The notes under the pieces are model-generated. The model was not told the DNA's origin, did not search any database, and worked only from the letters and a program-made list of their open reading frames with translations. Shown here piece by piece: positions 1 through 9,702 of a stretch of 64,000 nucleotides of DNA. The stretch's first letter is position 1. Every line of letters starts with the position of its first letter. The stretch is from Lineus longissimus (lineage: Eukaryota; Nemertea; Pilidiophora; Heteronemertea; Lineidae). Where the stretch lies: positions 8,928,001 through 8,992,000 of the forward strand of contig NC_088316.1 of the NCBI RefSeq assembly GCF_910592395.1, in the 5' to 3' direction. The translations under genes and the position numbers were made by a program.

Positions 1-493
1 TCAGAATCATTGTTGTCGCGTAAGACTACATTCACAACTTGGACTGACTGTACACCCGACGAACTTGCACCGAAAGCATTTACACCTACATTCTCGTTTC
101 CTATAGGTTTTAAATCCAGCTGCCATGTGGCACTTTCCGTTATGAAAGTGCGCTGTGATCTTTCGTCGAAAAGAACTGTTCCCCGTACTGCTGTTTTCCC
201 GGCATCAAGTTGCGTTACGGCAGTTTTCAATAAAACTGGGTGTTGACCATCTCCGTGTGAAGTGAAAAGTTGTTGAAGATCAGTTTGACCTACATCGGCA
301 TTCGTTCCCTGACGATTTCCACGTTTTTCCTGGATCTTTTCCTCTGTGCTGGGCTGAGGTGTAGCACTGGCCAAGCTCCTGCGTGCGTTGTTATGACGAT
401 TATTAGACTTGCTTGGCTGCTGTGTGGGCTGCTGGGCCGAGCCAAAACAGAGGGCAGTGTGATGGCGGCCGTTACATTTTCCACAACGAAATG
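1..493 (-). pseudogene. BEL/Pao retrotransposon: second zinc knuckle and aspartic protease, 5' part
   Basis: This continues the gag ORF to its right, but in another frame. Translating 493 to 1 on the minus strand gives a second zinc-knuckle-like motif (CGKCNGRHHTALC), a low-complexity Gln/Asn/Ser/Pro linker, and then a retropepsin-like start with VLLKTAVTQL followed by LFDERSQRTFIT. In BEL/Pao proteases this stretch normally reads D-x-G-S-Q-R; here the Gly is Arg. The frame is lost against the gag ORF near 485-495 by a one-base indel, so the polyprotein is broken. The window edge cuts the protease; RT, RNase H and integrase would lie to the left. The BEL/Pao call rests on motif order (DUF1759-type gag, knuckle, A17-like protease). 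It is a decayed copy. Confidence 0.75.
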
Positions 494-1483
494 TCACTCA
501 CACTCAAAGGTACGATGTTTATGTGAGAGGCAGTTCTTGCACAGTTTGGCTCGTTTCTCAATTTCTTTGCGTTCCCGGCTTGTAGTAATCGTTCTACAGT
601 TATGAGGCCTGTGTCCCGTCTGTTTGCAAAATGCGCATGGCGGAGGTTGCCATGGTTGTCGCCAATTTCTCTGGCCTGTCGTTGCTACGAATGCTGCTGT
701 TGCTTGCGGTTCCAAGCTGAGTGAATCGATCGAGTCCCCAGCCTGAAGTGAATCGATCTCGTGACGAATTGCCTTGCATAACTTGTCAAGTGTCCATTCG
801 CCATCATGAGCGTTATCCCGAGCGAGTTGTCTTCTCATGGTTGCGGGCAGCTTTCCCTGGATGATGGGCTCGAGTAGATCACCGTACGAGTCTTCCTTTT
901 TACCGAGAGAGTTTAATCCACGTGTGTATGATTCAATGGACTCATAAAACTGTGTCAAACTTGATAAAGTACCCGATAGACCTTCAAGTTTCCAAAGGGC
1001 CTTCATGTATGCTGCACTGACCTTTTGTTTCTGTCCATAACGTTTTGTTAAAACTTCTACAGCATGGGTGTAGTTCTCATTTGTGAGTTGTAGTCCATCA
1101 ACTACGCTTTCGGCTTCATCCCTCAAATGAGCTTTGAGGTATTGAAACTTTTGCACATTGTCCAATGTGGTGTCTCTATTGACTGCAGCGTCGAAACTAT
1201 CCTTGAATGACTGCCATTTAAGAATGTCCCCGGTAAAGGGTGTCAAAGAAAATTTACCTTGCGAGATCTTGGAGTAGTACCAGTTATCTGGTGCCAGTGC
1301 CGCGGCTGTGGCGGATGGCTCGGTTTTTGTTGTAGGCTCACGTTGGCCGTAGAAGTATTCATATAGAACAAGCTTATCGCTCACGTCTATTTGATAATCA
1401 TCCGATTCCGTAAGAAGTTTATCAAAGTCCTCATCGTTATCCGCAAGTAAAGTACATACAATATATGATTGGAGAGCGAGAGG
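494..1483 (-). pseudogene. BEL/Pao gag-like protein (DUF1759 type)
   Basis: Open from about 1483 down to 494; an in-frame stop lies just upstream of 1483. No clear ATG is visible: the first listed start would be a GTG at 1384, and the frame remains open upstream with an acidic stretch (ADNDEDFDKLL). The body carries the hallmarks of DUF1759 gag proteins: LTPFTGDILKWQSFKDSFDA, then QKFQYLKAHLRDEAE, then an Ala/Leu-rich helical region, ending in a zinc knuckle (CAFCKQTGHRPHNC) and a second Cys/His cluster (CKNCLSHKHRTFEC). Role by family: capsid-like structural protein that packages the element RNA. It stops early because of the frameshift described for the neighbouring protease fragment. Confidence 0.85.
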
Positions 1484-1978
1484 TTAACAAATAAGGAAGT
1501 GATTGGTAGTGATTGGTCAAGAGTCTCTAAGACATCTGACTGACAGATATGCTAATGAAGTAGGCCAGCTGCCTGATGGCAAGCTGCATAAGTCAGTGAT
1601 TGCAACAGTCGTCTGCCTTCGATGGAGATAGATGTTTTGAAGTTCATCAGCGCCTCTTGCATGATGTGCAGGGAGAGAAGGCATCCTTGAAGGACACTGA
1701 CTATAGTTCAGAAGAATTCGCGGAATTGGTTGTTCTGAAACATTGCACTTGTTGTACGGTATCACGATACAGTGGCTCACATGAGTATCGTGGCCTCTAA
1801 ATGATGCACAAAACCATAGAAATCGAATAATAATAATTTAATGAACACAACTTGAATATAAAGGATGATAATTTACAAAAGTATAGGAGAGGAAAAATTG
1901 TTAGTGTTGACAGGGTCAGAGAAGGCGGAGTTACTGACACTTAAGTCACTACTTGGAAGACAATTATACGAATTCGTC
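1484..1978. other. Anonymous intergenic sequence
   Basis: No convincing coding, RNA or repeat signal. Short ORFs on both strands have no recognisable motifs. Confidence 0.4.
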
Positions 1979-2325
1979 ACATACGGTCATTGAGTGCTTT
2001 GGTGATTCCTACCACAGGTTCATCGATGTTTTAGTCCTTCATCCCTATCCTTAGGCCTTTGTTCCATGCGCAGTCAAAAGCCTTTTTGTTGAAGTTGATG
2101 AGGCCATGGTGTAGTTCCCTCTGGTAATCCAGGTATTCTTCGGTTAACAATCTGTTGTTGAAGATTTATTTGGTTGTACTTCTTTCACTGCTAAATCCAG
2201 CCTGTTCTTCTGCTGATCTTTCTTCGACCTTGGGTTCGAGTCTTTTGTGGATGATCCGTAGCATGACCTTGCAGGGATGGCTGGTAAGACTTACGGTACG
2301 GTAAAGTTTTCGCAACCCAGGACCT
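1979..2325 (-). pseudogene. Non-LTR retrotransposon RT relic
   Basis: No long ORF, but minus-strand translation gives a recognisable reverse-transcriptase stretch with two in-frame stops: LYRTVSLTSHPCKVML, then AEEQAGF..ERSTT, then a degraded INFNKKAFDCAWNKG. These match RT blocks 1-3 (the P-x-S/L-x-S, AEEQAGFR.GRSTT and DFKKAFDRVWH signatures) of endonuclease-type LINEs. It is not the same family as the large LINE at 3-7 kb, whose matching block reads VAVEQNGFRAKRSC. Fragment only; no catalytic YADD block is found next to it. Confidence 0.7.
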
Positions 2326-2454
2326 AAGCTGCAACATTGACTGATTTCTTACTACTTGGCATAAGGCTTATCCTTATTGAACTCTGGTTGTGATATGTCC
2401 ATGGTGTAATTAATAATTCTACTTTGAGAATGCTAGCCTGAGAGGGACTGAAAC

Positions 2455-2785
2455 AGGTTTGTCATTGAAGGGACAGTACACATGCCTATTGAAATGCTGT
2501 CAAGAAGTACCACATACAGTATTATACCATCTTTGAATGCACACGTGTTCAGTGCCGCATATGGTGAACTTAATGCAGAACTTATTGAAGCGATCTTATC
2601 CCTGTAGTCAAAACAATGAAGAATTAAGAAGTCTCGTCTAAGAATGCTAGTTTGCGAATGATAGAAACTGGTTTGTCTTTAAAGGGACAGTACACCTGCC
2701 TGATAAAATGCTGTCAATTATATACAGCATCATCCTGTCTTCAAACGCACTTGTGATCAGTGCCGCATTTGGTGAGCGCCATGCA
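2455..2785 (+). repeat. Direct repeat pair, about 115 bp
   Basis: Two imperfect copies in direct orientation, about 2455-2570 and 2660-2785. Both run from GAAACAGGTTTGTC/GAAACTGGTTTGTC through AAGGGACAGTACAC and ATGCTGTCAA to CAGTGCCGCAT. Probably a short interspersed element duplicated in tandem; family unknown. Confidence 0.65.
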
Positions 2786-2985
2786 GAAATGGCTAAATTC
2801 AAACTTAACCCTACATTCTGGTTGTGACTTAGTCATCAAAATACTATAGTTATAACCATGACTGAACACCAGTATATATTATATTATTTGTTTATTGTCA
2901 CCTATTTATTTATACTAATAGCCAGCCTTAAGGCTTATGAGACAGTTGTTCGGGCATACGAGTTGTAAGATGTCGTTTCAAGTTC

Positions 2986-4434
2986 TTACTGCCCATTTCT
3001 CATCTCATATGCCCAAATCACAAAATTTGCAACTTCTTTGGCAAATTCACCCTTGGTTAACATAATCTGGAGTCTCTCCTCATCATCACTTGGTTCAACA
3101 ATGTCAATTTTGCTATACAAATATCTTCTACTGACAGCATACAAAGGGCACACACAAAGAAAGTGGACCTCACTCTCAACGCCATCGTTACACACTGGAC
3201 AAGTACGCCTTTCCACTGGTAGATTTCTATATCTTCCCAGTTCAATGTTTATCGGGAATGAACCATTTCTTAGACGCGCAATGGCTGACCTCTCTTGTTT
3301 TGATAGTCTAGCTTTTACATATGGTTCTGCGCCAAACACAGTCTTTAGTGTTTTATACGTTCTTAGCTTAGGCATTTCATTCAGTTGTTTCTGCCAGTTA
3401 TCAATATACTTTGTTAGCATGACTGATCCCACTGCCTTTAAAATGTTACCAACCTGATGTTTACTAAGACCTTGGCACATTTCAACATTATCGTAAAGAT
3501 CATTCATATTCGCCCCGTATACTATATTTTTCACACCTTTACACCAGTTATCTAGATTTCTGTTCTGTGATAGCATATAGTCCCATACAAATATCCTTTT
3601 CAAGAGTCTATCGTTACTAAGTCTGCAAAGCCTAAACCATTGTTGGAGCATACAAATATGATGCCGCATAGCAATTGGGGTCCATCCCATATCACCTTCT
3701 ATCGCGCACAGCGCCGCACATTTTCCAACACCTAAAAACGAACGCATTGCTCTGAAATGTACCTTTTCCATTTCTTTATAAGTCTTATATCCCCACACGA
3801 AAGATGCATAGTCCATAATCCGTGAAACCTTTGCGTCGTACAGTTTGCAAAACACATCATAACTAAGACCTGTCGTTTTAAAATGCGTAGCTAGAATCCC
3901 TCCAAGCGCTTTAGAAGCTGATTTTGCCAGTTTATCTGCTGTAACTGTGTAGTCTAAAGTCTCGTTGATAGTCACTCCAAGATATCGATATTTATCAGTG
4001 ACGCGCAAGTTTGCATTTTTAAATGTAAACATAAAGTTTGTTTTCGCATTCCTTTTCCGTCTACAGTGCATTACCTGAGTTTTTTCAACATTTACCAACA
4101 TTCTCCACTTTCCCATTATATCCAACATATCCTGTAGTGACTGTTCAGTTTCCGCAATAAGAACTATATCGTCCGCGTATAGGAGGATGGCTACGTTTTC
4201 ATCATTTACAGGAACACCGTGTCCACTCGATTTGATTTCAAGCGCAAGATCATTAACATATAACGAAAATAATGTAGGTGAAAGACAATCTCCCTGCCGT
4301 ACTCCTGATGTTGTTTGAAAGAAGTCTGTCAAGTGTCCATTTATCCGTACACAGGCACTAGTATTTCGGTACATACCGTCAACTGCACGCAGAAATTTAC
4401 CATTAATACCTATCCGATATAACTTCACTAACAT
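2986..4434 (-). pseudogene. LINE reverse transcriptase, catalytic palm to C terminus
   Basis: A 482-residue open frame starting inside RT. Visible blocks: GVRQGDCLSPTLF (RT block 4), LLYADDIVLIAE (block 5, the catalytic YADD), VNVEKTQVM (block 6) and YRYLGVTIN (block 7). These are followed by a thumb-like helical region and a C-terminal Cys/His motif, CPVCNDGVESEVHFLCVCPLY. Role: copies element RNA into DNA at the nick. The first residues are not a real start; the frame continues from the next piece (4428-5327) after a break at about 4430-4510, where SRAFDSIERTC is in the other frame. All catalytic Asp residues in this piece are intact, so decay is recent or comes from few indels. Confidence 0.9.
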
Positions 4435-5536
4435 ACATGTTCGTTCAATAGAGTCAAAAGCGCGGGAAAAATCGACGAAGCACAGGAAAGTCGACTTTTT
4501 AGTAATTTCCTGTTACGGATTATAGTTGTCAAGCTATAAATGTGATCCATGCAACTTCGTTTTGCCCTAAATCCATTTTGTTCAACAGCTACTAATCTAC
4601 TATGCTCAGAATATGTCATCAGTCTATTATTCAACACCGCGCTGAACGCCTTACTGACAGTACTATTCAAACTTATCCCACGGTAGCCAAGGGGGTCATT
4701 TTTATCCTTCCCTGATTTATGAATTGGGTGGATAATACTTTTGTTCCACATGCTCGGGATTTTACCACTATCGAATATCTTATTAAATAACTGTGTCAAT
4801 ATCGTGGTCATTTCCCTACTTTTCAGCACCTCATTTGGTATTTTATCCACTCCAGTTGCTTTCCTTTGTTTTAGACCACCGAGCGCTTTGATTACTTCTT
4901 CTCTAGGTATTCTCACATTTAATGCGTTCTGATCATGCACATGGCCCATATTCTGTGAAACATGTACCCATTCAGAGTAAACATTCCTACAATGTGCTTT
5001 GTCAAAGTCATCAGAGATCGTTCCATTGAATAGGCTTTCATACGAGGTTTTCCACCTATGCATAATATCCTCCTTTCTGTAGGAAATTGAACCGTCTGTC
5101 ATTTTCACTGATTTAATACTCTCCGCATGCTTTTTCCCTGGGCCAAGTTGATTGACCTCATTCCAAAATGCCGTCGGGTTATCCGTTTGAAGGCGGTCAA
5201 TCGTGTTCATTCTTTCTACATTGAAAGTACGCTCTAGCCTGCGGAATGTTTTATCAAAATTAGTCCTGTTCTCCCTGAATTTCAGTAAAAGTTCACGTTT
5301 CATTTGTCGGTCACCTTTGATTTTCAAGTTTTCCTTTCACTGGTTTTCACCAAAAACCACAAGTTATCTAGCTCTGTGTTCCACCACGGTTTCTTTTTCA
5401 GTTTCTTTTCTTTTTTATTAAAATGCACCTTAACGTCTTTATAAGCAAAAACGTCATCCATTTCTTTACGAAGTTCTTTCACGAGGTTTTCATAGCATTG
5501 ATCAATTTCCAACTGATCTAAGTTTTCTGTCATCAA
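4428..5536 (-). pseudogene. LINE reverse transcriptase, N-terminal fingers region
   Basis: Two overlapping frames, 5536-5324 and 5327-4428, split by a frameshift near 5325. Visible: KKPWWNTELDNL (the WW..EL linker motif that precedes RT in many LINEs), HRWKTSYESLF, then GVDKIPNEVLK, NKSIIHPIHKSGKDKNDPLGYRGISL (RT blocks 0-2) and VAVEQNGFRAKRSCMDHIYSL (block 3). The last 20 or so residues before 4428 are out of frame. The linker between endonuclease and RT is therefore intact in content but not in frame. Confidence 0.87.
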
Positions 5537-5578
5537 TCTGTCACAAATATTAACGATAACAATTCTGCGCCGCTCGTT

Positions 5579-6512
5579 CTAAAGAAAGTTCATAGGGATG
5601 CCATTAACCTTATACCTCCTATCTTGATTATATTCCTCACATTGCCGTCGACCTAAGCCCTCACTGCCGCCATAATCACACTGTACGTATGGTGAGGTTT
5701 GAATTACTGTACGAATCACGGAATGATCGGGAATACGACATGGCCCATACAAGCTCCGGTCAACCAAGTCGCTCATCGTTATGACGTCACATTGTCTCAC
5801 CATATTGAATTGCTCACAGGGTATAAGCATGTAATCCACTACCGATTTACCCCTTGTAGAAACGTAGGTATGATTGTCAGTTCCTTTTGCCCGTCCGTTA
5901 ATGATACACAAATTCGTGTCTTGCAAAAATCTAACAGATAGCCACAAAATTTATTAGTTGTCATGTCAATCGAGGTGCGCAAAGGTAAGCTGGTGTCATC
6001 TGAATCCTGCTCTTTTCCTATCCTGGCATTAAAGTCACCACAGATTATTTCTGGTTCATTTTGCCAATAACAATAGAACTGACTTAATAGATGGCCAAAG
6101 AACTCTTGAGAGGAATCTCCACGCGAGGATTTCTCAGGTGGTAAATATACCCCACATACTAGAAATGAAAAATCACCAACTTTCGACTTCAGTCATAACC
6201 ACAGTATTCCTTCGCATGATGTATCGACGATTTGTACATTGTACATTTGCAATAAACAATGACTGATTAAAACACCTATTCCACCTGAGCCACGTATTGC
6301 TCTCGGGTTAAGATTCGTCCGATTTAGACCAAACCAGTGATACCCCGGTATTTGTAACTCATTTTGATTCCGGAGGTGAGTTTCTGCGATAACGTATATG
6401 TCACACTTAAGCTTATCAATGACGTTTTTCCTTAGTTTCCAGTTTGAATCGTCGCTTTCTTCAGCCCAACCGTTAACATTCCATAATCCAAAAGAAATGT
6501 CTCTCCCCTGCT
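5579..6512 (-). pseudogene. LINE APE-type endonuclease domain
   Basis: Minus-strand translation shows the exonuclease-endonuclease-phosphatase fold motifs in order: SFGLWNVNGW (Asn of motif I), IAETHL (catalytic Glu), RGSGGIGVLI, CGVYLPP, then ICGDFNARIG (GDFN, Asp/Asn), VVDYMLI (the D-Y motif) and RIPDHSVI (catalytic SDH-like His). Role: nicks target DNA to prime reverse transcription. A TGA lies after GILWL (about 6193), and the frame changes near 5940, between the TSIDMTTNKFCGYL segment and the 5947-5579 frame. All key residues are still present although the reading frame is lost. Confidence 0.85.
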
Positions 6513-6686
6513 GGCTATTTAGTTTTCCGCCCTATCCTCATCATTTTCTTCATCGTTTTCCGTATCACGTTCTTCCTGTTAGGTTACCGTCTCCACCCCT
6601 ACTATTGTATCCGTATTCCCCCTATTACCGTGATTACGTAATCTCTCCTCCGTTTGATCGCCCGACACCATCCGTCTATGTTTGAG

Positions 6687-7325
6687 CTATCCTTTCAAAT
6701 GATCCCTATCGCTATCGTTTTGCTCTGTCCTGTTGTTCTCTGCAACTCTACCATTATTGGTGACTCGAAACCTCTTTCCCTCTGGGATAAGTTTCAGGAT
6801 GGTTCTCATGTTTCTGTCATTGATTAGTTCACCATGCGTCTTGCAAGCGTGTATGTATACATGTTCGTAATCCTTGGTCTTAGCAAGCTTTTTCTTCACA
6901 TCAAGGACGCTTATTTTTTCCTCCTTCGTTTTACAAGCCATTTTAACAACTCCGGGCTTCCCAACGGAACGCGTTTTCATTCGCACTGCATCAACGATTT
7001 CTGGCGTTTGTTCCAGCTCTAAAGACGCTACTAGATGTTGTGCTCTCATTTTTATGTCCTCGTTTGGCCGCTCAGGCCAATTCACAACAATGAGACATTT
7101 ACTATGCTCCTCTACCGTATCATTCAGCTTCTTAAGCTTTTTATCATGGTCTTCCAGTTTGCTAAGATATTGGCTATGTTTATTCACTGTCTTTGTGAGC
7201 TGTTCCAAACCCGTCATTTGTTTATTTTGGTCAGCTTTCAAGCCCTTCAACGTCTCTTTTAGCTCATCAAAAGACCCACGCACGTAAGCCTCGAATTCAT
7301 TGCCTGGGGTTTTCCCGGATGCCAT
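6687..7325 (-). CDS. LINE ORF1 protein, coiled-coil RNA-binding type
   Basis: A 212-residue intact ORF with ATG start (MASGKTPGNEF). Residues about 15-80 are a heptad-rich coiled coil (LKETLKGLKADQ..., LEQLTKTVNKHS...LSKLEDHDKKLKKL). A compact alpha/beta region follows (CLIVVNWPERPNEDIK...VDAVRMKT...KPGVVKMACKTKEEK...), similar in layout to the RRM and C-terminal domains of L1-type ORF1. The C terminus is Asn/Asp/Arg-rich. Likely role: trimeric nucleic-acid chaperone that packages LINE RNA. It lies directly upstream of the endonuclease, as expected. This is the only undamaged frame of the element. Function is inferred from position and fold signature, not from a recognised specific family. 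Confidence 0.7.
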   Translation of the reverse strand: MASGKTPGNEFEAYVRGSFDELKETLKGLKADQNKQMTGLEQLTKTVNKHSQYLSKLEDHDKKLKKLNDTVEEHSKCLIVVNWPERPNEDIKMRAQHLVASLELEQTPEIVDAVRMKTRSVGKPGVVKMACKTKEEKISVLDVKKKLAKTKDYEHVYIHACKTHGELINDRNMRTILKLIPEGKRFRVTNNGRVAENNRTEQNDSDRDHLKG

Positions 7326-8353
7326 GTCAGTTACCTATTTATATTTGTTCAACCGTGACGATCGTTTGGCCATGAGCTGTGGGCCGAGTCTATGAACGTT
7401 ATGTAACAAGCCAAACTGTCGGCCCGTATGTACATGTACACAATGCATGGACACCCTCACCCGCAGAGAGAGGCAAACAGTCACACTAACTTTACACCAT
7501 CTCTTAACCACTAAAATCAACGCTTTCTGTTCTTAACACAGTCACTAACCGCTCACCCGTCACTCCTCCGACTATGAGATAACAGCGTAAGCTCTAACTT
7601 ATTAAAAATCGTGCCTAAAACGGAGAGTCCACCAAACCACTTCGTTACATATCCGCCATCTTTTTCCTCTCTCTCAGAGATGATCTTTTCCCTGGCTTGT
7701 CATGCTATCTCTGCCCCTACACTAACCCTGGGATGCATTATAAACTAAACCTGGTACACCATGAATCATTTGATAATTGTCTAATGGGAACACAGAGAAT
7801 CCGGTGTAGAAATAGAAAATATCCCCCTGGAAAAAATGTCTGGCCCTATTCTATTCTTTGACAGATTATTATATCAGGAGTTTCTGAGAAAGTTTGCCGA
7901 TATGTAATTTTAATCAGTATGTCCGTCTGTCTGTCGGCTCTTGTAACCTCTCTTTATTGAGGTTTACCTGTACATACCCTACATTCAGTATGTATACTAT
8001 TACTACCAGTGCCTAGCTGAGATAAATTTTGTATAGCACTTGTTCAAGGTTACATAACATGATGGGAATACCTTAAAATAACTTCCTGGTTGTGAAAGAG
8101 GCTTGTGATAGTTATAAGATCATATATTACAGGAACTTATCACGTCAGGCTAAATGTTCTGATAACAAGCACAGATACAGTTCGTAAAAGAATCACCCTG
8201 AGGGATTGCTCTTCATGGAAGTTATATGTACAACTTGATAGACCGAGTGAAGCTCTCTGGCGAACTAGCCTCTATTTGTTATTCCCCCTTCCCTGAAAAA
8301 ATCTATGACAGAGACAAACGATAAAAAAGCTTGGCCGAATTATCTTATTGCAG
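7326..8353. other. LINE 5' flank and anonymous sequence
   Basis: About 7326-7720 may include the LINE 5' UTR; the 5' boundary was not found. Nothing coding is visible up to the splice acceptor at 8352-8353 (pyrimidine-rich ...TTATTGCAG). Confidence 0.4.
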
Positions 8354-8509
8354 GCACAAAACACATCAGAGCTTCTTCCCCTGACGCAATTGCAATCTGC
8401 CAAATCATCAGTTGCAACTGATGAACCAAACAATGACAAAGAACAGATAGATCCTCTCATGCAGAAGTATATGGAAATGGTTAAACAACAAAAGGAGAAA
8501 GAAATGAAG
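8354..8509 (+). CDS. Host gene X, internal exon (unrecognised protein)
   Basis: Open in one frame, flanked by AG at 8352-8353 and GTGGGA at 8510; 156 bp, so phase 0 at both ends. Encodes 52 residues beginning AQNTSELLPLTQLQSAKSS and ending in a charged helix, DPLMQKYMEMVKQQKEKE-MK. No stop codons, and codon use and low repeat content differ from the flanks. The phase matches exactly the exon at 19001, which suggests direct splicing over a 10.5 kb intron. Upstream exons were not found in this window or lie outside it. I do not recognise the protein family; the tail looks like a coiled-coil segment. Confidence 0.7.
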
Positions 8510-8829
8510 GTGGGATATTTTTAAGTTCTTAGCCCTGGAGCCCCTGGTGTCAATTTTGTGAATGTGTTGGAGGAAAAGTTATGCAGGCGTTATAGTTTTA
8601 TAATATGACCTGATTTGCCAAATAACAAGCACAAAATGTAACTTTGTTCATAAACTATGCATAGCGGCCTCCAGTTGCAGACCTGCCAGCTTTACTCTTG
8701 ATGAGTAACATTTTCCTTTAGAATTCATATAAACAGATTGACAATCATTTTTCTCAAACCAAAAGATTCCTTGCATACTGAATATGGCTTTAATGCATGC
8801 AGTATTAAAGATCAGGCATATACACTCTT

Positions 8830-9050
8830 AAAATTAAGTGATGAAAATAACTATTAGTAATTTTAACTAATGTTTGTAGTTGCTATTGCATCGACTAAAA
8901 AATAGCTATTTTAACTAATGTGAAATAGTTAAAAAACAACTAAGAAAAATAGTAAAATTTTAGCCAATAATTAGTTATTTTTCACTACTTTTTTAACTAC
9001 TAAAGTTAGTAAATCAGCCAAAATAACTATTTTTCTTAGTAAGCTGAAGA
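8830..9050. repeat. AT-rich palindromic repeat (TTAGT/ACTAA-rich)
   Basis: Dense alternation of ACTATT, TTAACTA, TAGTAAA and their complements makes this stretch highly self-complementary. Related words recur at about 15585-15725. Probably a degenerate MITE; ends not resolved. Confidence 0.5.
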
Positions 9051-9702
9051 TGTTTTTTTTTCTCTGTATTTTCTGTCATTTTGGTTGTGGCGACAATGAT
9101 GATAACAAAGCAGTAGTTTTGACAACATCTTTAATCCATTTTAAGTCCATCAGATTCTGCTGCACTTTTTTAAATCCAATGATCAAACCAAGGAGAAATA
9201 ATTATGGGCACCAGACTCACAGTCTGGTGACAATATTTATATCACCCATGTTCTGGTTTCCTTCTTTCTGTTCACATTTTACAAACATTATTGCGAGTGT
9301 TCTCCAAAACAGCTAAATAAACCAAGAATCTATCACCCCTATACTATCAAACATAATCCCATCTAGTGTACGTCGCCAAAGACTTTTCAAAATTCGGATA
9401 ATTTCGATGACTTTGAAGCGTTTTTATGCTCTGATTTTCTGATTTGTTTGAAAAATCTCCTAATCGATTCAGTCAATCACTACTACTAGGCCACGCCTGT
9501 TTTGGTGACGTCATGTAACACGAGTTCGATTCGATGACATCACTTAAACCCAAGTTCAATCTTAGTGTTGGCATTCTCATATAAAACAGTTAACTCGGCT
9601 TATAACTTGGCTTACTAGGTTCCACATACGCATTTGAAGCCACGGGCAGACCATTGATAGATTGGTTCCCGATCGACTCACTAGGGCGTATGAAGTAACT
9701 AT

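Larger units (their letters stand above)
2890..7325 (-). mobile_element. LINE (non-LTR retrotransposon), nearly full length, inactive
   Basis: Order on the minus strand: ORF1 coiled-coil protein (7325-6687), APE-type endonuclease (about 6510-5580), reverse transcriptase (5536-2986) with a C-terminal Cys/His motif, then an AT-rich 3' end with AATAAA-like runs (about 2890-2985). This is the standard two-ORF layout of APE-class LINEs. At least five lesions are visible: a TGA in the endonuclease near 6193, and frame breaks near 5940, 5540-5580, 5325 and 4430-4510. No RNase H domain was seen. The clade cannot be settled by eye. Confidence 0.88.

Noticed and set aside
5699-5941. Plus-strand ORFs within the LINE
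   Set aside because: Antisense shadows of the endonuclease and RT frames; the same holds for plus ORFs at 3038-3457 and 6874-7287.
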